The notes: generated from the sequence alone by a model not told the origin. A stretch of DNA of 64,000 bases from Scleromitrula shiraiana (GCA_028455995.1 JABELC010000009.1:1828501-1892500), one strand, 5' to 3'; positions 1 to 11,440 are shown, counted from the first letter of the stretch. A program made the numbers and translations.

Positions 1-168
1 AAAAAATACTCACCACCTTTTGATCCAGGGCAGCGATATACCACGAGTTATAATTCTCGAGGCTACTTTTTTCAGCTTAATCGCCATCAAAACATTGCCT
101 AACAGTTCAAACCCCAATTTTTCTTTAACATAATATTTGTCCTGTAAAAGTATAGAGTCAATTTAAAC

Positions 169-1503
169 ATGAGCTACTGGGGTGGTCAACGCGGTAGAGG
201 AAGAGCAGGAATTGGACGAGCAGCTCTTAGACCTGGCGTAGTCGGTGGTGATAATTTCCCCGCCCTTGGAGATGCTCCTCCAGCTCAAGTAAGGGGTGGG
301 GTGCCTGTTCCTGCTCCTTCGTCGGTAAGGTCACCAACAGTGAGAGGGAGAGGTGCAGTGCCGGCTGGAACATTACCGATAAGAACAACAATTGCAAGGG
401 GAAGAGGGGAAAGGCAGGCTGCACCCGCTGCATCTCTAACAGTAATAACACCAACAGTGAGGGGGAGGGGCCTAGCTGGTGCTTATACTGGCCCAAGAGG
501 GAGAGGCGTCATTAGTGCTTCTACTGTCCCACAACGTAGAGGCGTTCCTGGCCTCCCTCCCCCTGCTTCGCATCCTATAGCTGGTCCAGGTATACCTCGC
601 CCTCAAAATGTACCACTTGACGTCTACAATTGGGCTATGGATAACCCGTATCGTGGCCATCCTGCTCCTGGTTTTCATTACGATAGATGGGATCATGGAG
701 CGATTGTAGGGAGACCCGGCTTTTGGTACGAAAAAACAACTGAAACAGCTGCGGATGGCACACAGTCCGAGAAGCTGGGAAAGCGCTATGGACTTGATGA
801 AAATGGTGAGAAACTTACCGTAAATCCTCCATCGCCTCGGGTGCCTCCGGTGCCACCACTATACACAGACTCTATCATGCAAACAGCGCCATACAAACGG
901 ACCGAGAACTACGGTATTGTCCATAACGCAATTGAGTTCCGAGTCGGGCAAATTATATGTGCAGTGGAGAGGCGATCAGACTTTGATATTCGCCCCCCAG
1001 GACCGCATGATAGATACAGGACTGATACTACATTTGGCCCTATCTTTACCAAGGAACGAAAGTTTGTCGTGACTGCCTTATTCCCTGACTTCTGCCTAAC
1101 GTATCCAATATTCACGAACAGAGGTGGTGGTCTTTCCCGCAAACCTCTAGCTTTACGTCACTATTATGTCGCAATCCGCGATTCTTCCACCGTAGGAACA
1201 GCAAATTGGATTGATCCTGAGAACAATCAAGGCTTTCTTATTTCAGTGCGAAACAAAGAATTTATTCGATCTCCAGAAAACCCTCGAGTCTCAGAATTTC
1301 ACATAATGAGCGGGTTCAGTAACGTGTTCTTTATCTTCCCTGTTTGCCACTATTATTCAGTGCCATGCATTATCGAAGGATCTCTAGATCCGGGAAGCAT
1401 ATGTCGCTTGTTAAATCTTGTTGTACAATACGGCCCGAATCCTTGTGAGAATTGGCCAAATTACAGAGGTGGGGTACCTGGCGATCGGGGCTCTTCGTTT
1501 TAG
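169..1503 (+). CDS. RGG-rich protein with DUF6590-like C-terminal domain, 444 aa
   Basis: Single-exon open frame starting at ATG 169. Residues 1-130 are low in complexity and rich in Arg-Gly (RGRGRAG near residue 8, further RGRG/RGR motifs near 59, 77, 98 and 110), as in RNA-binding or disordered proteins. Residues about 250-430 look folded: FRVGQIICAVE, then FTKERKFVV, then GGGLSRKP and a HYYVAI strand. This order resembles the fungal DUF6590 domain, but that match is from memory and only moderately sure. There is no signal peptide or membrane segment. The frame is intact and a broken inverted paralogue lies at 17400-18639, so this family is at least two copies locally. Function is unknown. 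The Arg-Gly tail suggests nucleic-acid or protein contacts, which is inference. Confidence 0.8.
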   Translation: MSYWGGQRGRGRAGIGRAALRPGVVGGDNFPALGDAPPAQVRGGVPVPAPSSVRSPTVRGRGAVPAGTLPIRTTIARGRGERQAAPAASLTVITPTVRGRGLAGAYTGPRGRGVISASTVPQRRGVPGLPPPASHPIAGPGIPRPQNVPLDVYNWAMDNPYRGHPAPGFHYDRWDHGAIVGRPGFWYEKTTETAADGTQSEKLGKRYGLDENGEKLTVNPPSPRVPPVPPLYTDSIMQTAPYKRTENYGIVHNAIEFRVGQIICAVERRSDFDIRPPGPHDRYRTDTTFGPIFTKERKFVVTALFPDFCLTYPIFTNRGGGLSRKPLALRHYYVAIRDSSTVGTANWIDPENNQGFLISVRNKEFIRSPENPRVSEFHIMSGFSNVFFIFPVCHYYSVPCIIEGSLDPGSICRLLNLVVQYGPNPCENWPNYRGGVPGDRGSSF

Positions 1504-1987
1504 CTTTTCTCTATTGCGGTATAACCACCACCGGCAGAGCGGTCCCGAATTCGTTTATACTTTGTTGTATATATCGTGATACATTAAAATGTATACTGTA
1601 TATAGACAAATAGAAGCAAATCAGCAAAAGATACAATCGTTTCAATAGAGATTTAGAAACATGATATCCAGAAAGTAGTTGCATATCTATATTTTGAATA
1701 GATATCTAGAAATGTCTTGCAAAACTGACCAAGGATATTATATCATCCAGTTCAATGACCAAACTGACCGATGCCATAGTAGTTTTTGAGTTCTATGACT
1801 TGGTGATTTCTAGACCATTTCTATCTATGTAGTAGTATAAAATCACAATCCTGCATATCTGAGAGATCGTAATGAACTCAGCTCCACCATTAGATAAAAG
1901 TTTCAATATTTTTTTCGCTACGCATATAATGCCATATATATTTTAATAAAGCAACTCTTCTCATCAAACAAGCATTCAATTAGAATC
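1504..1987. other. Intergenic, nothing recognised
   Basis: AT-rich spacer between the RGG-rich gene and the tRNA. No open frame or repeat was recognised. Confidence 0.5.
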
Positions 1988-2105
1988 GGACAGATGGCCG
2001 AGTGGTTATGGCGTGTGACTCAAGCTTACTTCCAAGTTTAGCTGATTCAATCAGTTAGTATTCTCATGGGCTTAGCCCGCGGGGGTTCGAATCCCCCTCT
2101 GTTCA
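1988..2105 (+). tRNA. tRNA-Leu(CAA) with a 36-nt intron
   Basis: Class II tRNA. The acceptor strands GGACAGA and TCTGTTC pair over seven positions with one G-T wobble, and discriminator A is at 2105. The D arm is GCC/GGC, the A box TGGCCGAGTGG and the B box GGTTCGAATCC. The long variable arm is GGGC-TTA-GCCC and the T stem is GGGGG/CCCCC. The anticodon loop reads CTCAAG with CAA at 2021-2023. An intron of about 2025-2060 follows position 37, the canonical site, as is common in fungal tRNA-Leu(CAA). One oddity: anticodon stem TGTGA against TCTCA leaves a central T-T mismatch. An alternative register (TCATG) pairs with two wobbles instead. Confidence 0.9.
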
Positions 2106-2111
2106 ATAATC

Positions 2112-2124
2112 TTTTGGTTTTTTT
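2112..2124 (+). terminator. RNA polymerase III T-tract terminator
   Basis: A run of four T and then one of seven T begin six bases after the tRNA 3' end, the usual pol III stop signal. Confidence 0.7.
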
Positions 2125-3046
2125 GCCATTTCTCTCATCCTTACTAGATGTTGACTTTTTCGTTCTTTCATGAAGAAGAAAACACATGAAGGGTTGTGTG
2201 AAAAAGTTTTCATATGCGGGGCAATATCTGGTCGGGAAGTGGGGTGATGCATCATTTTGGTTTTCCGAGCCGACGTGGATCTGAATAGCCGGTAGAGGGG
2301 CTCCGGGTCTTCGGATATCAGAACATTATTTTTGGTACACAACCGTTAATATAACAGGACGAAAAATGGAAAGAATCAAATTCTAGTTTGGAACATTTTG
2401 GTGCAAGCATAATGCTAGAGTGAATCGAAGAGATATGCTATATACTTTACTACCCATGCATCCACTCACTATCATACCTTATATGCGTATTCCCATTCCC
2501 GTTGAAGATGTACAATTTATGGGGAGACCAACTCTACATAGTGAATTTCTACCAACTTTCATTTCTCGGCGCACATTATTATCATTCGATTATGTTGGTT
2601 TTCATTCATTTCCTTTCCTTGGATTATACATAGTCATTTATTTATTGCCCATATATCTCTAGACTGCTCCAGAATCATCTCTGAGTCTTTTTCACCTCTA
2701 TATCTTCATAGAACCCTATATTCCGCTATATATCCTCGCGGCCCAACCCAATAACGCATTTAATCGCCCCTCATCCATCTACTGCCACTAATCCAGTCCC
2801 TCATTCCCTAATCAAGCTCCTCTACTGATGCAATCATTTGGGTTACTAACTCAGCTACTTTGCTCACAACTTATCAAAAACCCCGGATCCGTCAATGTCA
2901 ATCCTCTCGTATAACTTCCCGTCACATTTTTATATGGGAGACTTCTTGCACCTGCCGAGACTGTTAGGGAATATACTTGGGGACATCAACCAGTCCAGGG
3001 TCTGAATGCGCTGGTGCTTCCTTTTCCAGAACACTAAGATGGGTTG
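2125..3046. other. Intergenic, nothing firm
   Basis: About 0.9 kb with only short open frames lacking recognisable features. It may contain the 3' exon of the minus-strand secreted-protein candidate described at 3047-3271. Confidence 0.4.
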
Positions 3047-3271
3047 TTAGTTGTGACGGTAATGAATAGAGGAACTGGGTAGGGGAAAGTGGAGAAGGAT
3101 ATGAAGGCTTAAGGTCGATGCGGTGTTATCGTCTACGAATGCGTAGAGAGTAAATGTACAATCAGCATTGGCGAGGAAGAGCCCATCAGCACCAAGACAG
3201 GCAGTTGTGAGGGCGGGGAGAGAAAGGATGGCTAGGAAAGAGAAAGTGAGAGCTGGGAATCTGAAATGCAT
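3047..3271 (-). CDS. Candidate small secreted protein (5' exon)
   Basis: Minus-strand ATG at 3271 opens a frame with a clear signal peptide: basic start MHFRF, a hydrophobic core (LTFSFLAILSLPAL) and a likely cleavage before TTACLGADG. The mature part begins with two cysteines and an acidic stretch. The frame loses character after about residue 45. A branch-like ACTAAC followed 12 bases later by TTAG at about 3020-3040 suggests an intron, with donor GTAGAC possible after residue 45; the spliced end would be short and include CSGKGS. A TATA-like element lies about 120 bp upstream. Small secreted proteins of this kind are often called effectors, but nothing here shows function. The exact gene model is uncertain. 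Confidence 0.35.
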   Translation of the reverse strand: MHFRFPALTFSFLAILSLPALTTACLGADGLFLANADCTFTLYAFVDDNTASTLSLHILLHFPLPSSSIHYRHN

Positions 3272-3390
3272 ATTGGAATTGAGTGAGCTTGTGATATCTC
3301 TATTCTATACCTCGTTGAACTTGAAAACCGGGTTGGAGATAAAGAGGCGAATGTAGTGGTGGTCGATGAGTAGCAATGGGCCAGGGAGCT

Positions 3391-3397
3391 TTATATA
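3391..3397 (-). promoter_or_regulatory. TATA-like element for the secreted-protein candidate
   Basis: On the minus strand the sequence reads TATATAAAG, about 120 bp upstream of the ATG at 3271, a spacing that fits a short 5' UTR. It supports that reading frame being transcribed. Confidence 0.4.
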
Positions 3398-3613
3398 ATT
3401 TTGGTGTTAAGGTGAAGCTCATTAAATGAGTAAGTCGAGCTTCTTGGTATTGATGATCTTCTCATCATTGACGTATATCCACTGTTATGCGTGAATAGCA
3501 GTTAGGGATCCATGGTATGGCCGCAAATGGCATAGTAGAAGAAGACATTGTCAATGAAATTATTACCAACTTGAATGAATAAACATAATCAAGCTTAATC
3601 TCAGCTCTATTGG

Positions 3614-4131
3614 TCAATGTGGATATAGCCCCAGTATTAAGAACCCCATAACCTCTAAGAAAAACGTCAAAATATGGTTTGCTCTTCTTTTAATATACAG
3701 TGATTGTTCAATACCACCGGCTCCACTACCGGCATCACGGTATAATCTTCCTAATCTCCATCCAAATGCATGTATTATTGAGTTGTTAATTCCCTCGCAG
3801 TATATGAAACTGTTTCCAATAAACCAATAGGATCTCGTGTTCGCTGGTAGACAGGCTCTAGTTTTTCGGCTCGTCTGAATGATCACATTGCATATGAGAG
3901 TGTAAGCAAAGCTTGGCTGTCAGCTGAGGGGCTTGCCATTGAGAAGTTGAGTTTTCTATAGTAAATTTTACACTTGGTGGTTTTGTGAACACGCTTTTCT
4001 ATTATATTGCGGATCGATGAAATGATTAGCCGTATTCTGTACATCATTTCCTCTTTCCTATATAAGTTCGTTTTTGCATTCGAAGTTTCTAGCAAATACA
4101 TTAGCATGACGAAGAACACTTGGATGCCCAA
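3614..4131 (-). other. Possible decayed coding sequence, unassigned
   Basis: Two abutting minus-strand open frames (3883-4131 and 3614-3886) lie directly downstream of the decayed kinase gene on the same strand. Neither starts convincingly and no family was recognised. They could be a further decayed 3' part of that gene or chance frames. Confidence 0.2.
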
Positions 4132-4225
4132 GCTGTGGAATGGAGGATAAACCTTTCAAAGTTTACCATTTTGTCTTTTTCCAAACTCGATGGATCTTTT
4201 GCATTCGGGACATGATGTATTTGCC

Positions 4226-6686
4226 CTAATCGAAAGGATAAAGATGATACTTCCCATCATTAGCAAACATATCGGTATTATTATCAATCTCTATACTAAG
4301 ACCGATCAATGAACCATGCTGCTTGCGTCCCCGTATGTCGTTAGTAGAAGTTTTTTGATTTACAGCGCTCTGGTTGTGTGATTTCCGCTGTGAGCTGTAG
4401 GTACTTAGGGTATATGCCTTGACAAATTGTGATATATTTGTGCCTGTTGAGAAGTGGTTTTCGTGGAGATGGCGAAGTGCTTGTTCTGCAGTGTTGTAGC
4501 TCCAACCTTGTGTACAGGAAGAACATGTCGAGAATGCAGTGTGCGGGATACAAACAAGCTCCAATGGCTGTTCCCCAGTGTGACATACATACCTTACATT
4601 AGCATTTGCATCTGGAGGCGTCTTAGTTTTGTTTTCTGCAAGGGAACCTTTGACATTCTAGATCAATTGCATTAATACATCATAAGAGTAGGGAAGACCA
4701 GTGATATCTGATGGCCCAAAATGAGCTTTGACTAGATGGGTCACGGCTTGCGCATGACTAGAATAAAACCACTTCGATTCACAAGTTTGGCAACTATCCG
4801 TCGAGATTAGAGAATTTATATCCGATGGTGGGTTGCATATGTAGACAGTATCGTCCTTTTCCTCGAAAAGTCCTTTATGCCATGATCGATCATTCAGATG
4901 ATCGATATTTATAAGACTTGGTGGTTCATAAGATATTCATTGATCACTCGAGAAGATGCCTTGTTGGCACAAACATTTCGGAGGAGCATGATGTGCCGAT
5001 AAATCTCATTGAGCGCCTTGACGATTGGACGGAGCTTTTGGTCAACAGATAGCATATCCTCTAGCAGCTTAGCAGTCCATTCATCTCCCAATTCAATGAA
5101 CCAAGATCCTACTTTATGATCCGTTGCATGGTAAACGAGAGTTGTTCTCTCGGGATGGTCAGAAACTGGTTCACATCTGTATTTGGAGAATTCTTCAATA
5201 GATTTTCGATTAGCAACCGTAGACATTTCTGCAAAAAGACACCCAAGAGAATACACATCCGCCGGGCGTCCTCTTCGATCAGTAGCGATTACCTCTGGGG
5301 CACTATACATTCTGGTAATGCCTACCACAGGGTCATCCGTAGAACTTGTAAGGCCGATGCTGAATTGATGAGCAGATCCATAATCGGTAAGAAATATCTG
5401 ATCACCTTTGCAAATTATGTTGCTAGGTTTAATATCCTTGTGACGCACATTCCGAGAATGAATGCATGCGACTGCTGATGCGAGGCAGCACTGCCATAGG
5501 CCCAAAAATTTGATATCTTCTTCAGGGAAGTCGCTATCACCAACACGCTCGAGAAAGTGGCTCAGATCCTCGTCACCTGCTGGTGAAAGCAAAATCCCAA
5601 ATTGCCGGGGAACTTTAGTAATTTCATGTGTACAGACAACTTTAACAATATGTATGTGTGTTAGATCTCTAAATACTGCCACCTCTTGTTGTATGAGGGG
5701 TAGCAACTTTTTTCGAGTAAGATTTGGCGGGCGAATTATCTTTCGAGCGATTAGAATGCCATCTGAAACCCCTTCCATCCGAACCGCGTCCACAATCCCA
5801 AGAGAACCATGTCCAAGTTGTTTGACAGTAACGAATGGAACTGTTTTGTGGCTGGTATATTGTGCATGATTATATTCTATTGTAAGACTCAAGTTGTCCG
5901 GTGTGGGTGAAGAAGAAGTTTCTGTAGCAAGGGTGGTTGATAGACTTGGGGATGAAATATCCTGAGCGGGGGCGTTGGTGTAATTTGGGGTGATAAAATC
6001 GAATGAATTGATGTTTTAGGGGAGGTATTATCTTCCTTGGAGGTTGGCTGATTGTTTGAAGAAGATGCTTGTTGTTTATCAAAACCGGGTGACTGATTAG
6101 AGACGATTGTTGAGACAGGGAACTCTGGGCTATGTTGCTTAATTTGTAACATAAGCCTCTTACCCGTCATGGTAGGAACTTCAATACCATTATCGAACGA
6201 CTCTCCAGAATTCGAATCAAAATTTTCCTTGGGAAGCAGCGCAGCCATATTGACAGCTGTGCAACGTTTACAGGTATATCCTTCTTCAAACACGGTTGAT
6301 CTTCTCGAACATCTCAGACATCTCCACTAATTCTCCTCAGTGCTGTACTCTTCCATAGATTTAGCCTCACCACTGCCTATTTGTTCCAGGTGGTGAGTCC
6401 CTAAGTGTTCTTTGTACTCATCTTTGGAGCCCCTAGAATCCGATCGAAAAAATCGAAGCTTAGAGCTGGGTGTGGTAGCAGTGCCTATCTGTGATTGACA
6501 AGCAGGATAGTCACAAAGTCGGTAACCTTCAGCATATACTTCCTTATAATGATTTTCAAGCTCTTCTTGAGATTCGAATTCCTTTTGGTAATCTGGACAT
6601 ATTCGGATATGGCATGGGTAAGAAGGTATGAAATCATTCTTAACATAAGAGAATTTGGTATCTTTGAGGGTTAGGTCGCCTGCCAT
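4226..6686 (-). pseudogene. Decayed kinase gene flanked by zinc-finger-like motifs
   Basis: Starts at ATG 6686. The first 119 codons carry CHIRICPDY and CDYPACQ...HLGTHH, which suggest C2H2-type zinc binding, and end at TAG 6327-6329. The same frame continues with a CLRC...CKRC zinc-ribbon-like pair to 5889. A frame change near 6000 leads into a protein kinase domain (about 5870-4911): glycine loop LGHGSLGIV, ARK lysine, HKDIKPSN catalytic loop, DYG in place of DFG, SAPE, and DVYSLGCLFAEM. A second frame change near 4911 leads into two copies of CxxC-W-Y-AxxHLxxxHF (CQTCESKWFY...HLVKAHF and CSSCTQGWSY...HLHENHF), split by TAG 4658-4660, ending at 4226. All kinase motifs survive, but no in-frame ATG precedes the glycine loop. 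Two stops and two frameshifts make it a pseudogene in this sequence. Sequence error or missed introns are the alternative. Confidence 0.7.
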
Positions 6687-6718
6687 TGTGGCCTCATTAC
6701 CTGAAATTCGATCTGGGA

Positions 6719-7876
6719 CTATCTCACAGTTAATAATTTTGCCGTGGTCTGTTTGGTATTATATAACATACCATGGGTGGTAATTTCTATAGGCTGAACT
6801 CCATTTTTCTTATTGTTATTCCTAATAATTCTCCCCACTTCTTCAAACATCTGTGTCTTGTTTTTAACCCAATCTTTTAATTATTCATACTTCGGCCTCA
6901 ACTGAGCAAGATCCCAATACGTTTTCTCAAACTCGGTATGAGAAGGGATAAGATCCGCGGTTATGATGAATACTTTCACCCATTCCTGGTAAGCCAGATC
7001 TGGTCGCTCTAGATTGTTAAGAAATATATTTGCTTGTCCGATTGCCGAATTTCCAAAGTGAAGCAATCCACGAATGGTAGTATCCGGAGGCATATCAGGT
7101 CTTGCAGCAATGAGATCGTTTATGTGACGATAGACCCGCTTAGAATTGTTTGCTTTCAAATGATCAAACGCTGATAGCTGGTTTGAATCTTCTCTTCTAG
7201 GGACATCTAGCTCAGAATCATCTGATCCTCGGTTCACTTCCCCAACCCCTAATATGCTAACTGACTCGAGGTCGGTCTGCTCCAAAATTACTGATCCATC
7301 ATCTGCATGAGTAACTTGCGATGAGCGTAACTCCGTAAAGTATTTACTAATGTCTTCGGGATGCACACGAATCAAATGGTTCCATCAATCTTCCAGTCGC
7401 GGCCATTTCTCGTCTTTGGCTTTGCATCAAGCCGCTAAACACGAATATGGGCTAGTACTTCCAATCAGGCCAGGGTACTGTTCTTGGATAGATTCGAACA
7501 GCTCGACTGTGTTAGGGAGATTGTTAGATGTAGAACAGGCGGACATCAGGATTGTGATATCTTAGCTAGAAAGAGATAAAAATTTCTTAAAGAGACCATC
7601 GCATTGTTTCCCATAAATCGCATGATACAGTGACGTTAATAGGATTCCCCACCACGAAGTGAGGTCTTCATTGGATTGCATCAGCCTCACTACAAGGATA
7701 TCAGAGTCTAAACTGCTTTAGGAATGCCCATCGAGGCACATTGCCCATATCATGACGGCGACGATAAAGGTTAGGAAGGTGCTCTGCTCGCTGTGTCAAA
7801 CATCTAATGATTGAGACGATTCAGATTGAATAAATGTCAGTGATAGGTTTTCATTCACTCCACCTTCCAATTTCAT
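6719..7876 (-). pseudogene. Decayed gene with USP8-dimerisation-like domain, six in-frame stops
   Basis: From ATG 7876 a single frame of 385 codons runs without any shift to TAG 6719-6721 but contains stops at 7796-7798 (TGA), 7718-7720 (TAA), 7562-7564 (TAA), 7427-7429 (TGA), 7385-7387 (TGA) and 6881-6883 (TAA). Between the stops the translation is protein-like: FLTFIVAVMIWAMCLDG near the start, SWWGILLTSLYHAIYG, then RPDLAYQEWVKVF and later NNNKKNGVQP. The last part, about 7100-6780, matches the pattern of the USP8 dimerisation domain at the N-terminus of fungal Doa4-type ubiquitin hydrolases, where a helix with RPD.AYVEYLRA and a GVQP end are usual. No ubiquitin hydrolase catalytic domain follows; the next gene is the decayed kinase 33 bp downstream on the same strand. 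Whether the two were once one gene is unclear because the frames differ. Confidence 0.65.
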
Positions 7877-8355
7877 TCAATCACCTCACCCAAGCCTGGC
7901 TAATTTAAAAGAAAAAGGTAAAAATAAATTCCCCATGGCGAGTATTGGAATTGGTGCAGAACGAACCTGTTGGTAAGACTTGATGAAATGGTATTTTCAA
8001 TTCACTTCATAATCTCCCTCTAAATAGATTATTCTACGAAAACTACATAGACAATAGAGAAGATCAGATTTTTTCATCATCATTATTGTCGTCAATGAAG
8101 ATGTACTTTCACTATAATGACCAGAATATTTCAAGGTTTAGATGTTTGACTTTTTTATCGCTGCTCGGGTCAAACGTCAAGCGTGCACTTGTGGCGTCGT
8201 CCCGCGTCTATGACGCAACTCACTAATAAACATTCCTTTGATACAGGAAAGTTATACTTTCCCATCACATTCTCATAAATTCTTCAATTCCCATTTCTCA
8301 TGAAGTTTTTACATACATTGCTTTAATAAGAGATTTCTACTTAATTGTTTTCACG
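7877..8355. other. Divergent intergenic region
   Basis: About 480 bp between the decayed minus-strand gene and the DUF3292 gene. It must hold the DUF3292 promoter, but no element was identified with confidence. Confidence 0.5.
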
Positions 8356-10564
8356 ATGGTTACATACGAAGCTCCAAGCCTTAGTGACAATCCAAATGCT
8401 GTCCCTACGGATCCTTATCGCGGAACACCACAAGAACCCGTAATTGTGGAGAGTCACGAAGATCATCGAATACCCAGTCTCAACAAACCCGACGCAGTAC
8501 CCACTGATCCCTATCGTGGGGAATCCATATCAAAACCTATAAAAGTTGAAGCTCACGAAGAGGAAATACCTACCGATAGCCATGCGCTAGCTGTGGCGGA
8601 TCATGACGAGAAAGGTGCAGCACAAATAGATCATGGCAGTGTAGAAGTGAAGGATTTGGGATGGAACGATCATCCGGATGATGTACCTATGCCGTTAGTT
8701 GGGGGGTTACCAAACGAGGAGTTATGGACTTTGGTACGGAGATTCAACAAACAGATGTATCATGTTAAGTCATTACCAGTACCGCCACTTGGAGGTCTTG
8801 ATCTTAATATTGCGGACGAAGAGGAGTTTTCTCCGGACAAATTGAGGGCGAATATTGAAAGGCTTTACATGACAGTAGTAATAGGGCTTATGGTGTTCTG
8901 GAAACACATTGCGAGATTAAGATCATGGAGAGAAAGAGACCGCACAATTGCTTTTGCTTCGGTATATTTTCTGGCTTGGGTCATCGACTTTTTGGTGCCG
9001 GTGATTATTGGCTTTGTGATTGTGCTGATAGCTTGGCCACCGTCGAGAGAGTATTGCTTTCCTCCAGCACCACTCGCGTTGATCGATGGCAGTACGGGAG
9101 GAATCAAGAAACCAACAGCGGGTGTATTGGGTAACGATACCAGTTTGACTGGAGCTCCAGAGAAGCATAAGGGTGAAGCAGTAGAGCAAGAAGCAACAAA
9201 TTTTGTGAACAGCTTTACATCAATTGCGATCAGTAGTGCTGCAGGAAAACATCCTCAAGTAGATCCACATGGCGAAGAAGAAGGTGCAAGCAGCCTGGAA
9301 GAAGCAGCTCCAGATCCCACCAATCTAGCAATGGGGGCTGCAGATGCAAAGCATAGAAGTGCGGGCGACAATAAGAACACCCTACATGATAAGACCAAGG
9401 AACCTATGTCCGCCGCAATGTGGTCGAAGACTAGACCGGTAATGCACGCTATTGCTGATGTGTCTGATGGCTGGGAGAGATTTGCCAATGCACTATCACC
9501 CACACCACCCTTCCCCCAAGAGAAACCAAGACTTAAGCTCGCGGCTTGTCTCATACCATTATTCCTTATCTCAACGTTAACTAGCTCGTATATCTTCATG
9601 AAAATGAATGGATTGTTTTTCGGATTCGGATTTTTCGGAGATCCATTGATCTGGCGTGGATTGTCATATCTTAACCGCGAATTCCCACATTGGCAGAAAC
9701 TGTTGGAGATTAGAAACACCCTACTCAAAGGTGTACCGACGAATGCGCAACTTACAATCACACTATTGCGAATTGGTGAAGTAAACAAGGCCCCACTTCC
9801 TCCTCCACCCTCTACTTCAATACCCCCATCCGACGTCGCTCATGCGACAGCAGGTCAAGACCTCGAACATCTTGGTAAGTAAACTAATATCTTGAACTTA
9901 CTCTTTCCACTTTACTGACATAGTCAGAAGGAGTCTCGGATGCAGTAATGGCCGATGCCATCCACCCTGACGCAGATGTAAAAGCAACCGGGGCAGATCA
10001 ACCGCAACCAAAACCTAAGAAGAAAGGTCATCGCATCCTCGCTGCATTCAAAGGTGTCACTAAAGGTGGTGTTGAAACAATCTTAGGTACAGATCGATTA
10101 AAGGCCGCAGCTGGCGCAGAGCATGCAAAGAATCGTATCGGTGTTCTGAAATCCGGTCCTGATGATCCAGCCGGGCCTATTGATTTCCCATCGAGGTACA
10201 AAGGGAAAAGAGGCCATGCATATATCACTGCCACTGCAACGACCCCTGCAATTAGTTGGACGACGGAGAAGGAGGATATCGATCCCATTTGGTCAATTGC
10301 TATCGCGGACATCCAGGTAAGTTCGATTTGCGCTACCATTGAGTTCCGACACTAACACTCCCGTTTCAGGAGATAAAGAAGGTCGGCGGATTGGGTTGGA
10401 AGACTAAGCTTGTAGTAGGATGGGCCACATCACGAGAAATTGCTGATGGTATCCTGATAACAGATAAAGAAGGTAATCAGAAACAGCTTACTGCGATAGC
10501 ACTTAGGGAGGAACTGTTCAATCGTTTGATTTCGATGGGTACTCAGATGTGGGAGGCATGGTAA
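8356..10564 (+). CDS. DUF3292 family membrane-associated protein, 700 aa, three exons
   Basis: Exons 8356-9874, 9928-10316 and 10370-10564, with introns of 53 bp each (GTAAGT donors, CAG acceptors) that keep frame. The family is recognised from PLVGGLPNEELWTLVRRFN, the DLNIADEEEFSPDKLRANIERLYM block and LTGAPEKHKGEAVEQE. A hydrophobic region at residues about 198-228 and another at about 395-430 are likely membrane or hairpin segments. The C-terminal 150 residues (KGKRGHAYITAT to MGTQMWEAW) look like a GRAM/PH-type domain. Near the N-terminus the decapeptide DAVPTDPYRG occurs twice (first copy NAVPTDPYRG). DUF3292 is a fungal family without a firm function. An ER or peroxisome-like membrane role has been suggested for relatives, which I cannot confirm here. 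Confidence 0.9.
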
Positions 10565-11440
10565 ACGGCGTTATTGATAGCGTTTTTGCCGGCGCTGGAA
10601 TAGAATGGAAACTGTCAATCCAGAACGTGTGCGCCCATTTAGAAGCTCTTTGTCGGTGGCACGGTGGCACATATTCGAGGAATGAAGCAATAGGTTCATA
10701 AGGCGTACAATTAAGGTTTTAATCCTTCCCGAAACAAACGTATTCTCTAAGGGTCCTATTTGAATGCCTCTTCTTTTTGATACAAAAAAAGAGGTTTTTT
10801 GCGAATCTACTTATTTCTCGTTATTAAACTAATATAAAAGTGATTTTATCAACGTCTTAGAAGAATCTTGACATATTTTTTAAAATAGTTCATTGGCTAA
10901 AATAACACATTTTCAAAGTAATTCATTAGCTAGAACTCATTATATTTATTATATCATAATATCGGGTCAGGTCACCTGAAACGCCCCCTCTTCCTCGTGA
11001 TCTTTTATTTTAATTATATATTACTAGTAGTAACATCAACGAAGAAAATTTTAGTCAAAAAAATATGAATTAATCGTATAAAACATCTATATTAATAGGT
11101 ACTAATTAATTACTATCAATCACTGATAGTTATTAGAAACTTGAAGTTTTTTATAATAAAAGATATATATATCCGAGTCATTATACAACTACTAGTAGTA
11201 CTGCTAGTATTAGTACTCGTAGTAGTACTAGTAATTATTAGTATTAAATTTATTAGTAATTTCGTATTAATTATAATTACATATCATATTACTAGTACTA
11301 CTACTACTAGTAGTAAAAAAATTCAAAGAAGTTTCTGGTATTATTAATATATAGTTGATAAATTTATTAATGCCAGTGATTATAATCACAAACTCTTATT
11401 ACAAAGAGCTTCCTAGTATTCGTCTAGTAGCTGCTTGGAT

